The position numbers and the translations under genes are program-made. A DNA stretch of 42,101 nt from Prosthecobacter sp. (lineage in GTDB: Bacteria > Verrucomicrobiota > Verrucomicrobiia > Verrucomicrobiales > Verrucomicrobiaceae). Positions within the stretch are counted from its first letter, which is position 1, and every line of letters begins with the position of its first letter. Location: NCBI GenBank assembly GCA_030833205.1, contig JAURHS010000014.1:1-42101 (forward strand). The letters are read 5' to 3'. The notes below the pieces were generated by a model. The model had not been told where the DNA came from. It did no database searches and saw only the letters and a program-made list of their open reading frames with translations. Positions 25,046-33,593 of the stretch are shown here, piece after piece.

Positions 25046-26236
25046 TCAGTGCAACTCGCGCACGAACACATTGGCGTAACTGACCGCCTGTGTCAGGTCG
25101 GCCAGACCGATGCGTCCCTGGCTCCGGCGCTGCAGCTTGGCACTGAAGCGCCGCGGGTTGGCCTCCTGGGCCTCGGTGATGAGCACCTCGGCAGAGTCAC
25201 CGCGCAGGGTGGCCTTGACGCGGTACCAGCGCCCGGCCTGAACTTGATCAGGGCCAAGCACGATCGGGGCCAGCGTGCCGGCACCGAAGCCCACCAAGGG
25301 GTGGCTCATGCCGCGAACGCAGAGCCCGGCTGCGGGCTTGGAGAGATCAACCCCCTTGGGCAACTGCACATCGCAGATCACCTCACAGTCGCCGAAGGAC
25401 TCCTGGCTCCACAGCGCCGGTCCCATGCCGCCGGCGCTGAGTTGGATCTGCCAGTTGGCCACCTTCCAGCGGTCTCCGCCCTGTGCGGGCGTGATCCAAT
25501 TGGCGAAATCCACTCCGGTGTACAGAGCGCGCCAACCCTCATCCAGGGGAGCGGTTTCCTCGGGCTTTGGGTTGCCCGCGGGCAGCTCGCAAATGCGCAC
25601 ATTGCGAAACTCCACCGGCGCCCCCTCGGATTCCAGGGCGAGGTAGCCCTTGCGGTACACGCAGTCATCGCCGCCGCTGACCACCTTGCCATTGACCGCC
25701 AGGGTCAAGCGGCCGTTGCGGCCCTCAATCCGGTAGTGATTCCACTGCGGCGAAGGCCGGCTGCGCTCCTCACTTGGGAAACTGCGCTGGCCGTTGTGCT
25801 CGCCATGCGGCTTCATGGTTGCACCGTGAATGGGAAACACATCGCCATGGGTGGTGAACCAGCGCGGTTTGCTGGGGTCCAGCTTTTTGGCATAACCATG
25901 GTCGAGTACCTGCACCTCAATGCCGCGCAAAAAGGGTACCCCAGGGGCGCTAATGGGCGTGCCCCAGATGAAGATTCCTGAGTTGCCAGACTCCGCGAGG
26001 TGACGCCATTCGGCTTCCAGAATGAAGTTCTCGTACTGGCGGGCGGTTCGCAGGGCGCCCGTGGGCACCCCGGTGCAGGACACCACGCCGTCCTTGATGC
26101 TCCAGGTGCTCGGGGCGCAGTTGGCATTGACCCAGCCCTCAAGCGAATTGGGCTTGAACATGGGCACAAATTCCTCGGCCAGGGCAGGCAAGAACCCCGA
26201 GAGCAGGACAAGGTGAAGCAGGCGGCGAACGGTCAT
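25046..26236 (-). CDS. secreted two-domain DUF1080 (3-keto-disaccharide hydrolase-like) protein
   Basis: 396 residues from ATG 26236. The signal peptide is RRLLHLVLLSGFLPALA, cleaved before EEF. Residues about 22-215 are a clear DUF1080 domain: FKPNSLEGWVN, WSIKDGVVSCTGVPTG, FILEAEWRH, GNSGIFIWG, GIEVQVLDHG, WNHYRIEGRNGRLTLAVNGK, and GYLALESEG followed by APVEFRNVRI. A second, more divergent copy follows (about 230-396: WRALYTGVDFANWI, WKVANWQIQLSAGG, WYRVKATLRGDSAEVLIT). The family has a concanavalin-like jellyroll; some members hydrolyse 3-keto sugars, so a role in extracellular carbohydrate use is plausible. An upstream in-frame start at 26293 is less likely. Such proteins are greatly expanded in Planctomycetota and Verrucomicrobiota. 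Confidence 0.88.
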   Translation of the reverse strand: MTVRRLLHLVLLSGFLPALAEEFVPMFKPNSLEGWVNANCAPSTWSIKDGVVSCTGVPTGALRTARQYENFILEAEWRHLAESGNSGIFIWGTPISAPGVPFLRGIEVQVLDHGYAKKLDPSKPRWFTTHGDVFPIHGATMKPHGEHNGQRSFPSEERSRPSPQWNHYRIEGRNGRLTLAVNGKVVSGGDDCVYRKGYLALESEGAPVEFRNVRICELPAGNPKPEETAPLDEGWRALYTGVDFANWITPAQGGDRWKVANWQIQLSAGGMGPALWSQESFGDCEVICDVQLPKGVDLSKPAAGLCVRGMSHPLVGFGAGTLAPIVLGPDQVQAGRWYRVKATLRGDSAEVLITEAQEANPRRFSAKLQRRSQGRIGLADLTQAVSYANVFVRELH

Positions 26237-26355
26237 GGTCAGGCGACTACCAACGCCGCTCGACGCGCCTTCCTCTCCGCGCAATCGCTGCATTCTTGAC
26301 TGCGGCGCCCAGATCCAGAACTGAGAAAAGCGCCTTCAGGCCGCGGTTTTTCCTG

Positions 26356-26384
26356 TTGCCCCCGCCCCTGGCAAGCCTTAATTA
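26356..26384 (+). promoter_or_regulatory. AT-rich promoter candidate for the SurA/PpiD-like gene
   Basis: TTGCCC (26356-26361) is followed 15 bases later by CTTAAT (26377-26382) inside the AT-rich run cttaattatttt, which stands out in a G+C-rich region. It lies about 35 bases before the ATG at 26419. Spacing is short and the hexamers are imperfect. Confidence 0.25.
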
Positions 26385-26418
26385 TTTTCCCCTCCCATCT
26401 CCTTTTCCCCAGCCTGCC

Positions 26419-27948
26419 ATGCTTGAGTTCTTTCGTCGCCATCGCGGCACCTTCATGATCGTCCTGACGGTCGTCATCATCATCTCCTTCTCCACTTGGG
26501 GCGGCTGGCGCCAGGACAATGGCCCGCGAATGGCCACCAGTTCCGACGATGCCTTCACCCTTTACGGCGATACCTACACCGTCGCGGAGATGCAGCGCCT
26601 GCAGCGCACCGGACAGGTGATCAGCATGCTGCAAATGTTTGACCTCTACTTCGGCCTGATGTCCGCCTCCCGCAGCGGTGGCATGGGCAATGGCGAGGAC
26701 TTCCTGATCAACCTCCTGGTGCTGCGCCGCCAGATGGAAGACCTGGGCATTGCCCCCAGCGACGCCGAGGCCCGTGCGGTCTTGGAGAAACTGCCCTCGA
26801 TGCAGGAAAACGGTCAGTTCAGCCAGCAGCGCGCCTTCGGCATGCAACAAAATCTCGGCATGTATGGCATGGGCGGACAGGACATGCTCGAGGTCGCCAA
26901 GCTCAGCATTGGTCTGGAAAAAATTCGCGGCCTGGTGGGCAACAACTATGTGGCCTCAGCTGTCGAATCCGAGAAGGACTACGCCAGCCAGCATCAGACC
27001 CTCAAAGTGCAGACCCTGAGCCTCAACAGCGATGACTTCAAGAAGGACATCAAGGTCAGCGACGCGGACCTTGAAAAATACTTCAAGGAGAATCAGGACA
27101 ACTACAAAAGCGCTGAGAAGCGCGGGGTGACCTGGGTGTTGGTGCCCAACCCCGCGGACCTCGACAAGAAGCCCGAACCAGAGCAGAAGAAGCTCAACAA
27201 GGAGCAGGTGGCGCGGGTTGAAAAACTGCTGGAGGCTGCTGGCGCGCCTGGGGCCAAGTTTGCCGCTGCCGCAACCGCCCTCAAGGAAAAGCCCGAGCAG
27301 GCAGCGGCCTTCGCGCGCGATGCCGCCCCCGAACCGTTCAAAACAGAGTCCGCACTTCTTGAGGCGCTCTTTGCCCATCATGGCGGTGAGGGAAGCTTGG
27401 GAGACCCAGTCAAGACCAGCAAGGGCTGGTATGTGTTCCACCTCGACAAAATTGAAGCTGCCAAGCCCCAAACGCTGGCCGAGGTGAAGGACAAGGTGCG
27501 CGAGACGCTGCAAACCCAGAAGGCTCAGGAAGCTCTGGCCAAGGCCATCAACGAGGCTCGTCAAGCCATTGCCGATGGCCTGAAGGCCGGCAAGAAAGCC
27601 GCAGACATCGCCAAGGAAAAGAAGCTCAACTTGAGCGCCGAGCGCGAGATCACCGTCAACGAACCGCCTGCAGACCTGCCAAACGCCCGCGAGATTGCCA
27701 ACGAGGCCAAGAAAGTGGCCGCCGGTCGGGTCTCCAAGGTCATCAACACCGACAAGGGCGCAATGATCGCTGTGGTCAACGCCCGTGAATTGCGCAAGCG
27801 GGACAACAGCGCCAGCCTGCGCCAAAACACCGCCGATGTGCGGGCCCGTCAGGAGCGCGAACGCCTGTTCCAAGCTTGGTTTAACGCGCGCCGCGCCGAG
27901 GCTGGCCTGAAGATGCATCTCAAGCCCAAGGACGAGGCCAACTCCTGA
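26419..27948 (+). CDS. membrane-anchored SurA/PpiD-like periplasmic folding factor
   Basis: 509 residues from ATG 26419. The N-terminus MLEFFRRHRGTFMIVLTVVI is a basic start plus a single membrane helix (about 11-27), as in PpiD. A SurA_N-like helical region follows (LYGDTYTVAEMQRLQRTGQV ... INLLVLRRQMEDLGI). A parvulin-type PPIC region is suggested by LEKYFKENQDNYKSAEKRGV and the closing LGDPVKTSKGWYVFHLDKIE. The C-terminal part is Lys/Ala-rich helix. These proteins help outer-membrane and secreted proteins fold after export. The isomerase domain carries a long Lys/Glu/Ala insertion, so catalytic activity is uncertain. A longer frame from 26296 is a leader shadow. A small TPR gene follows 28 bases later. 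Confidence 0.82.
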   Translation: MLEFFRRHRGTFMIVLTVVIIISFSTWGGWRQDNGPRMATSSDDAFTLYGDTYTVAEMQRLQRTGQVISMLQMFDLYFGLMSASRSGGMGNGEDFLINLLVLRRQMEDLGIAPSDAEARAVLEKLPSMQENGQFSQQRAFGMQQNLGMYGMGGQDMLEVAKLSIGLEKIRGLVGNNYVASAVESEKDYASQHQTLKVQTLSLNSDDFKKDIKVSDADLEKYFKENQDNYKSAEKRGVTWVLVPNPADLDKKPEPEQKKLNKEQVARVEKLLEAAGAPGAKFAAAATALKEKPEQAAAFARDAAPEPFKTESALLEALFAHHGGEGSLGDPVKTSKGWYVFHLDKIEAAKPQTLAEVKDKVRETLQTQKAQEALAKAINEARQAIADGLKAGKKAADIAKEKKLNLSAEREITVNEPPADLPNAREIANEAKKVAAGRVSKVINTDKGAMIAVVNARELRKRDNSASLRQNTADVRARQERERLFQAWFNARRAEAGLKMHLKPKDEANS

Positions 27949-27976
27949 TCTGAGGCCCGATTCGCCCCAGAACGCC

Positions 27977-28315
27977 ATGGACGAAGGCCAACTGCAAAGC
28001 CTGCTTGATGAAGCGGGAGATTTGGTCGCCATGGGTGAACTTGAGCAGGCCACCGAACTCTATCGTCGCTGCACGCAAGAAGCTCCGCAGTGCTTTGAGG
28101 CCTGGCACAGTCTGGGCTTGGCTCTGCTGCGCACGGGCCGCCCCAAGGAGGCCATTGGCGCCTCATTGATGGCCACCACCTTGCAGCCCAACGACTTGCT
28201 GGCCTGGACCGCGCTGAGCCAGGCCTTTGTCGCCAACGGCCAAATTGCCGAGGCCGAGGACGCCAAGGGCAAGGCACGCATTCTATCGCTTGGCGGCAGG
28301 GTCCAAAAAGACTGA
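27977..28315 (+). CDS. small TPR protein
   Basis: 112 residues made of about two and a half tetratricopeptide repeats. The first is LLDEAGDLVAMGELEQATEL, then YRRCTQEAP. The second is CFEAWHSLGLALLRTGRPKE, then AIGASLMATTLQP. The third is DLLAWTALSQAFVANGQIAE, then AEDAKGKARIL. The spacing and the Gly/Ala/Leu positions fit the TPR consensus. There is no signal peptide, so it is probably cytoplasmic and serves as a protein-binding adaptor. It lies 28 bases after the SurA/PpiD-like gene and is probably cotranscribed. Confidence 0.85.
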   Translation: MDEGQLQSLLDEAGDLVAMGELEQATELYRRCTQEAPQCFEAWHSLGLALLRTGRPKEAIGASLMATTLQPNDLLAWTALSQAFVANGQIAEAEDAKGKARILSLGGRVQKD

Positions 28316-28355
28316 TCCTCAGCGCCTTGGGCAGACAATCATGCCCATGGAGGAT
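28315..28355 (+). other. two-tier inverted repeat in the TPR / DUF1553 gene spacer
   Basis: The outer arms ATCCTC (28315-28320) and GAGGAT (28350-28355) enclose an inner stem GGGCA (28329-28333) and TGCCC (28342-28346) with an 8-base loop. It starts at the TPR gene's stop codon. It could end the upstream transcript or fold in the leader of the next gene; no T-tract follows directly. Confidence 0.3.
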
Positions 28356-28431
28356 TCCGCCACCAGGCCCTCTTTTGGGCAAGAACCCAGGGGGGGCATC
28401 GTAAAGCTCTGGCCACAGTTTTTTCACTGCC

Positions 28432-31400
28432 ATGAAAGCCTCACTGCTTCTCGCCTCCCTGCTGTTCCTGCTGGCGAGCCTGCCCGCCGCGGCCGCCCCC
28501 AAGAAAGAGGAGATCCCCGATCCCTCCAAACCGGTCAGCTTCTTCAAGCACATCCGGCCCATTCTGCAGGCCAACTGCACCGGCTGCCACCAACCCGCCA
28601 AATCCAAGGGCGACTATGAAATGACCAACTTCGCCAACCTGCTCAAGGGTGGCGAGGAGGGGCAGGCCATCGTGCCAGGCAAACCCGAGGCCTCCAACCT
28701 GCTGAAGGTCTCCACCCCCGACGCCAAGGGCAAGGCGGAAATGCCACCCAAGGGCGAGCCACTGAGCGCGCCACAACTCAAACTCATCAGCGCTTGGATT
28801 GCCCAAGGCGCCAAGGACGACACCCCGGCCTCGGCTCTCGCCCACTACGACATGCAGCACCCGCCGGTGTATGTGACCCCACCTGCAGTCACCTCACTGG
28901 AACACTCGCCTGATGGCAGCATGATCGCGGTTGCCGGCTATCATGAAGTGCTGATCCACCGCGCCGATGGCAGCGGCATCGTGGCCCGCCTCGTTGGCCT
29001 CAGCGAGCGCGTGCAAAAACTGGCCTGGTCACCGGACGGCAAAAAAATCCTGGTCACCGGCGGCAGTCCCGCGCGCTTGGGCGAGATCCAGATCTGGGAT
29101 GTGGCCTCCAAGAAATTGGAACTCTCCAAGCCTCTGACCTTTGACACCCTCTATGGGGCAAGCTGGTCGCCGGATGGAAAATTCATCGCCGTGGGCTGTG
29201 GCGACAACGGCCTGCGCGCCTTTGAGGCCGCCAGCGGCAAGGAAGTGGTCTTCATGGGCTCGCACTCCGATTGGGTGCTGGACACCGTATGGGGATTGGA
29301 AGGCAAGCTCATCGCCTCCTGCGGACGCGACATGAGCGTGAAACTCACCGAAGTGGCCACCCAGCGCTTCGTGGACAACATCACCTCGATCACCCCCGGC
29401 GCCCTCAAGGGAGGCGTGCAGGGCCTGGCCCGTCACCCCAAGCGCAACGAGATCCTCATCGGCGGCACCGATGGCGTGCCGGCCATCTACCGCATGGAGC
29501 GCATCACCAAGCGCGTCATCGGCGACAACGCCAACCTCATTCGCCGATTCCCAAGCATGCCCGGCCGCATCTTTGGCGTGGACTTCGCCGCCGACGGCAA
29601 TCAAATCGCCGCGGGCTCCTCCCATGAGGGCAAGGGTCAGCTCAACATTTACAGCAGCCAGTACAACAGCAGCATGCCCGATGCGGTGCGCAAGATTGTC
29701 GAGACCGTCAACGGCAAGGGCAAGGAGCTCGACGACTGGGTTTCCAGCGAGGTCAAGCTCATCGCCAGCGCCTCCCTGCCCTGCGGGATCTTTTCGGTGA
29801 GCTTCAACCCCCGGGACGGCAGCGTGGCCTGCGCCGGACAGGATGGCCGCGTGCGCATCGTTGAGGCCAAGAGCGGCAAGGTGCAGCGCGAATTTTTAAG
29901 CGTGCCGCTGAGCCCCAAGAAGGACCGCGCCGCCAGCGAGGTCATCGCCGATGGCAGTGTGCGCCCCGTCAGCGAAACCGCTGCAAGGGTGGAGACCCTC
30001 AAGCCGGGCCTGAGCCTGCGCAGCATCAGCGTGCAGCCCCAGGAGATTGCGATCGGCAAACCCAGCGAATACGCGCAACTGCTCATCACCGCCACCTTGA
30101 GCGATGGCACCATGGCCGATGTCACCCGCATGGCCAAAATCACCAGCGCCAATGACAAGATCATCCATGTGGACAGCCGCGGCATGGCCCGTCCCGGAGT
30201 GGACGGCGCCACGGAGGTGCGCGTGGCCTTCATGGGACAGGCCCAAACCCTCAAGGCCAAGGTCACTGGCATGGCCCAGGCCCTCAAGCCTGACTATGTG
30301 CGGGATGTCATGCCCTACCTGAGCAAACTGGGTTGCAACATGGGCACCTGCCACGGCGCCAAGGACGGCAAGGCTGGCTTCAAGCTCAGCCTGCGCGGCT
30401 ATGACCCGATCTACGATGTGCTGGCCTTCACCGATGAACTGGCCAGCCGCCGCAGCAACCCCGCCTCGCCCGAGCACTCGCTGATGCTGCTCAAGGCCAG
30501 TGGCAGTGTGCCGCATGAAGGCGGCCAGCTCACCGTGCCCGGCGAGCTTTACTACGAAACCCTCAAGGCCTGGATCAGTCAGGGCTGCCAACTGGATCTG
30601 AAATCCGCCCGCGTCACCTCAATTGAGCTCTTTCCCAAGAACCCCGTGCTCGAACTCATCGGCTCACGGCAGCAGATGCGTGTCATTGCCCGCTACAGCG
30701 ACGGCTATCAAAAGGATGTCACCGCAGAGGCCTTCCTGGAAAGCGGCAACGGCGAGGTCATTGAAGCCGACAAATCCGGCCTGATGACCAGCCTGCGCCG
30801 TGGCGAAGCCGCCGTGCTGGCGCGCTTTGAAGGCGCCTACGCCGCCACCACGATCACCGTGATGGGCCAACGCGATGGCTTTGTCTGGAATGAACCTCCG
30901 AAGTGGAACAAGGTGGATGAATTCACCGCGCGCAAATGGCAGCGCCTGAAGATCCAACCCAGCGAGGTCTGCAGCGACGAGGAATTCCTGCGCCGCATTC
31001 ACCTCGACCTCACCGGCCTGCCGCCAAAGCCTGAAGCCGTGCAGGCCTTCCTGGCCGACAAGCGCGAGCAACGCGTCAAGCGCGAGGCCATCATCGAGCA
31101 GCTCATCGGCAACCCCGACTTCGTTGACCACTGGTCCAACAAGTGGGCCGACATGCTGCAGGTCAACAGCAAGTTCCTCGGCGGTGAAGGCGTGGGCATC
31201 CTGCGCGCCTGGATTCGCGATCAGGTGGCCAAGAACACGCCCTACGACAAGTTTGCCTACCAGATCATCAACGCCAGTGGCAGCACCAAGGACAACCCCG
31301 CAGCGGCCTACTACAAGATCATGCGCAACCCCGAGGAGTTGGTGGAGAGCACCACGCATCTTTTCCTCGCCACCCGCTTCAACTGCAACAAGTGCCATGA

Positions 31401-33528
31401 CCATCCCTTCGAGAAATGGACCTGGGACCAGTACTACCAGACCGCCGCCTTCTTCGCGCAGATTGACCGCAAAAACGACCCAGCAAGCGCCGGCCGCACC
31501 ATTGGCGGCACCGCAGTGGAAGGCGCCAAGCCGCTGTTTGAAATCGTGGCCGACGCCCCGCAGGGCGAGATGAATCACCTGCGCACCAACGCTCCCGTGG
31601 CGCCCAAGGTACCCTTCGATGCGCAACTCATCCCCGCCAATGCCAAGACCCGCCGCGAGCAGTTCGCGCGGTGGATGACCGATCCGCAAAACGATTACTT
31701 TGCCATGTCCTACGCCAACCGCGTCTGGGGCTATCTCACCGGCACCGGCATCATTGAACCCCTCGACGACATTCGCGCCGGCAACCCGCCCAGCAACCCC
31801 GAGTTGCTGCAGTACCTGACCAGCGAATTCATCCAAAGCGGCTTTGATGTGCGCCACCTCATGCGCGTGATCCTGCGCAGCCGCACCTATCAACTCTCGC
31901 TGAAGACCAACCGCTGGAACGAGGACGACAAGACCAATTACTCCCACGCCAAGGCCCGCCGCCTTCCCGCCGAGGTGCTGTTTGATTCCGTCTTTGCCGT
32001 CACCGGCTCCGTGCCCAACATCCCTGGCGTGCCACGCGGCACCCGCGCCGCCCAACTCATTGACGGCCAAACCCAACTTGCCGACGGCTTCCTGACCAAC
32101 TTCGGCAAACCGGCGCGAGAGAGCGTCTGCGAGTGTGAACGCAGCAACGAGGTCAACCTCGGCCCCGTCATGGCCCTGATCAGCGGACCCACGGTCTCTG
32201 ACGCCATCAGCGACCCCAACAACGCCATTGCCAAACTGGTGAAGGAAAAAGCCGACGACAGTCAGCTCATCAGCCAGATTTTCCTGCGCGTTTTGGGCCG
32301 CAGCCCAAGCCCCGCCGAAGTGCAGGCCGCCTTGAAAAGCATGGCCGGCATGGACGCCGAGAACAAACAACTTGCCGCTCAACTGCAGGCCGAGGAGGCC
32401 AAGCAAAAGCCCATCATCGCCGCCGCCGAGGCCCAACGCCTGCAGGCCATCAGCAAGGCCAAGACCGCCCTGGAAGCCCATCAGCAGAAGATCGCCCCTG
32501 AGGTGAAAAAGAAGGAGGACGCGCGCAAGGCCGCAATTGCCGCCGCCGAAGCCAAGGTCAAGGCCGCCTTCGACGCCGCCGCCAGCCAGCAACCGCGCTG
32601 GGAGCAGTACCTTGACCTCAGCACGCCATGGCATCCCCTGGAAGTCAAGGTGCAACGCGCAGCCGGTGTCACCAAGCTTGAGACCCTGCCCGATGGCTCA
32701 CTGCTGGCCACTGCCCTTCCCGATGGCAAGCTTGCCTCAGGCAACTATCAGCTCATGGCCAAATCACCGCTGGCCAACATCACCGCCATCAAACTGGAAA
32801 TGCTCGCCGATGACCGCCTGCCCAGCAACGGCCCAGGCCTTGCCCCCGATGGCAATTTTGTGCTCTCGGAATTTGTGGTCAATCTGCAGGCCAACGGCAA
32901 GCGCGGACGCGCCAATGCCATGCCCCTGACCTTCAAGGGTCCAAAGGCCGATTTTGAGCAGAACCAGTTCCCCATCACCGAAGCCCTGCGTCGTGGCAAT
33001 CGCGACCGCGGCTGGGCCGTCAGTCCTGAGACCGGACAGCGCCATGAGGCCATCTTCCCCTTGGACAAGGTGGCCAAGCTTGAAGGCGACAGCCTGAGCA
33101 TCCAGATGATCAGTAACTTCCAGAATGGCCGCTACAACCCCGGTCGGTTCCGTCTCTGGGTCACCGACTCCCCTGCCCCGCGCTTTGGAGTGTCGGCGGA
33201 AATCGCAGCGGCCTTGCGCGCCCCGGCTCAAAACCCACAGCAGAAGGCCGCCTTGAGCGCACACTTCCTCAATCAATCGCGCGACTACCAGGCCCAGAAG
33301 CGCCTGCTGGCCAATGCCCGCAGGCCCGTGGCTCCCGACGCCCAGTTGCTGGCGCTTGAGGCCGCACACCTCGAGTCTCAAAAACCCATTGTGATCGACC
33401 CCAAGCTGTTGCAACTGCGCCGCGATGCCGGTCTCAGCGCTGCACAGATCGCCCAGCGCCGCCTCACCGCCGCGCAGGACCTGACCTGGGCCCTGATCAA
33501 CTCGCCGGCCTTCCTGTTTAATCACTGA
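28432..33528 (+). CDS. giant secreted PSCyt1-WD40-Ig-DUF1549-DUF1553 protein
   Basis: 1698 residues with a signal peptide (about 1-22). Domains in order: a planctomycete-type cytochrome domain with heme motif CTGCH (49-53); a WD40-like propeller (about 150-490; LEHSPDGSMIAVAGY, LAWSPDGKKILVTGG, ASWSPDGKFIAVGCG); a bacterial Ig-like domain (about 520-620); a segment with CNMGTCH (635-641); a second Ig-like region; DUF1549 (about 830-1015) with a second canonical heme motif CNKCH (985-989); DUF1553 (about 1075-1300); an Ala/Lys/Glu coiled coil (about 1305-1385); and a beta-rich C-terminal domain ending in a DUF1553-like tail (TWALINSPAFLFNH). The family is typical of Planctomycetota and Verrucomicrobiota and often sits beside DUF1501 genes; none is present here. 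It may act in oxidative breakdown of sulfated or complex polysaccharides, but no reaction is established. Confidence 0.9.
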   Translation: MKASLLLASLLFLLASLPAAAAPKKEEIPDPSKPVSFFKHIRPILQANCTGCHQPAKSKGDYEMTNFANLLKGGEEGQAIVPGKPEASNLLKVSTPDAKGKAEMPPKGEPLSAPQLKLISAWIAQGAKDDTPASALAHYDMQHPPVYVTPPAVTSLEHSPDGSMIAVAGYHEVLIHRADGSGIVARLVGLSERVQKLAWSPDGKKILVTGGSPARLGEIQIWDVASKKLELSKPLTFDTLYGASWSPDGKFIAVGCGDNGLRAFEAASGKEVVFMGSHSDWVLDTVWGLEGKLIASCGRDMSVKLTEVATQRFVDNITSITPGALKGGVQGLARHPKRNEILIGGTDGVPAIYRMERITKRVIGDNANLIRRFPSMPGRIFGVDFAADGNQIAAGSSHEGKGQLNIYSSQYNSSMPDAVRKIVETVNGKGKELDDWVSSEVKLIASASLPCGIFSVSFNPRDGSVACAGQDGRVRIVEAKSGKVQREFLSVPLSPKKDRAASEVIADGSVRPVSETAARVETLKPGLSLRSISVQPQEIAIGKPSEYAQLLITATLSDGTMADVTRMAKITSANDKIIHVDSRGMARPGVDGATEVRVAFMGQAQTLKAKVTGMAQALKPDYVRDVMPYLSKLGCNMGTCHGAKDGKAGFKLSLRGYDPIYDVLAFTDELASRRSNPASPEHSLMLLKASGSVPHEGGQLTVPGELYYETLKAWISQGCQLDLKSARVTSIELFPKNPVLELIGSRQQMRVIARYSDGYQKDVTAEAFLESGNGEVIEADKSGLMTSLRRGEAAVLARFEGAYAATTITVMGQRDGFVWNEPPKWNKVDEFTARKWQRLKIQPSEVCSDEEFLRRIHLDLTGLPPKPEAVQAFLADKREQRVKREAIIEQLIGNPDFVDHWSNKWADMLQVNSKFLGGEGVGILRAWIRDQVAKNTPYDKFAYQIINASGSTKDNPAAAYYKIMRNPEELVESTTHLFLATRFNCNKCHDHPFEKWTWDQYYQTAAFFAQIDRKNDPASAGRTIGGTAVEGAKPLFEIVADAPQGEMNHLRTNAPVAPKVPFDAQLIPANAKTRREQFARWMTDPQNDYFAMSYANRVWGYLTGTGIIEPLDDIRAGNPPSNPELLQYLTSEFIQSGFDVRHLMRVILRSRTYQLSLKTNRWNEDDKTNYSHAKARRLPAEVLFDSVFAVTGSVPNIPGVPRGTRAAQLIDGQTQLADGFLTNFGKPARESVCECERSNEVNLGPVMALISGPTVSDAISDPNNAIAKLVKEKADDSQLISQIFLRVLGRSPSPAEVQAALKSMAGMDAENKQLAAQLQAEEAKQKPIIAAAEAQRLQAISKAKTALEAHQQKIAPEVKKKEDARKAAIAAAEAKVKAAFDAAASQQPRWEQYLDLSTPWHPLEVKVQRAAGVTKLETLPDGSLLATALPDGKLASGNYQLMAKSPLANITAIKLEMLADDRLPSNGPGLAPDGNFVLSEFVVNLQANGKRGRANAMPLTFKGPKADFEQNQFPITEALRRGNRDRGWAVSPETGQRHEAIFPLDKVAKLEGDSLSIQMISNFQNGRYNPGRFRLWVTDSPAPRFGVSAEIAAALRAPAQNPQQKAALSAHFLNQSRDYQAQKRLLANARRPVAPDAQLLALEAAHLESQKPIVIDPKLLQLRRDAGLSAAQIAQRRLTAAQDLTWALINSPAFLFNH

Positions 33529-33570
33529 GGTCATCGGGCCCACGGGGCCACCGCCACAGGATCAGCGGCC

Positions 33571-33593
33571 AATCCTTGGCATGGCCAAGGATT
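33571..33593 (+). promoter_or_regulatory. perfect hairpin with the miaA ATG as its loop
   Basis: AATCCTTGGC (33571-33580) and GCCAAGGATT (33584-33593) are exact reverse complements. The three bases between them, 33581-33583, are the ATG of the longest miaA frame. It may be a terminator for the large gene ending at 33528 (only a short T run follows), or a structure that hides this ATG, in which case miaA could start at GTG 33620. Confidence 0.55.

Noticed and set aside
30664..32655. 663-codon frame antisense to the DUF1549/DUF1553 gene
   Set aside because: Gly/Val/Leu-rich shadow with no domain; the plus-strand gene has heme motifs and known domains here.
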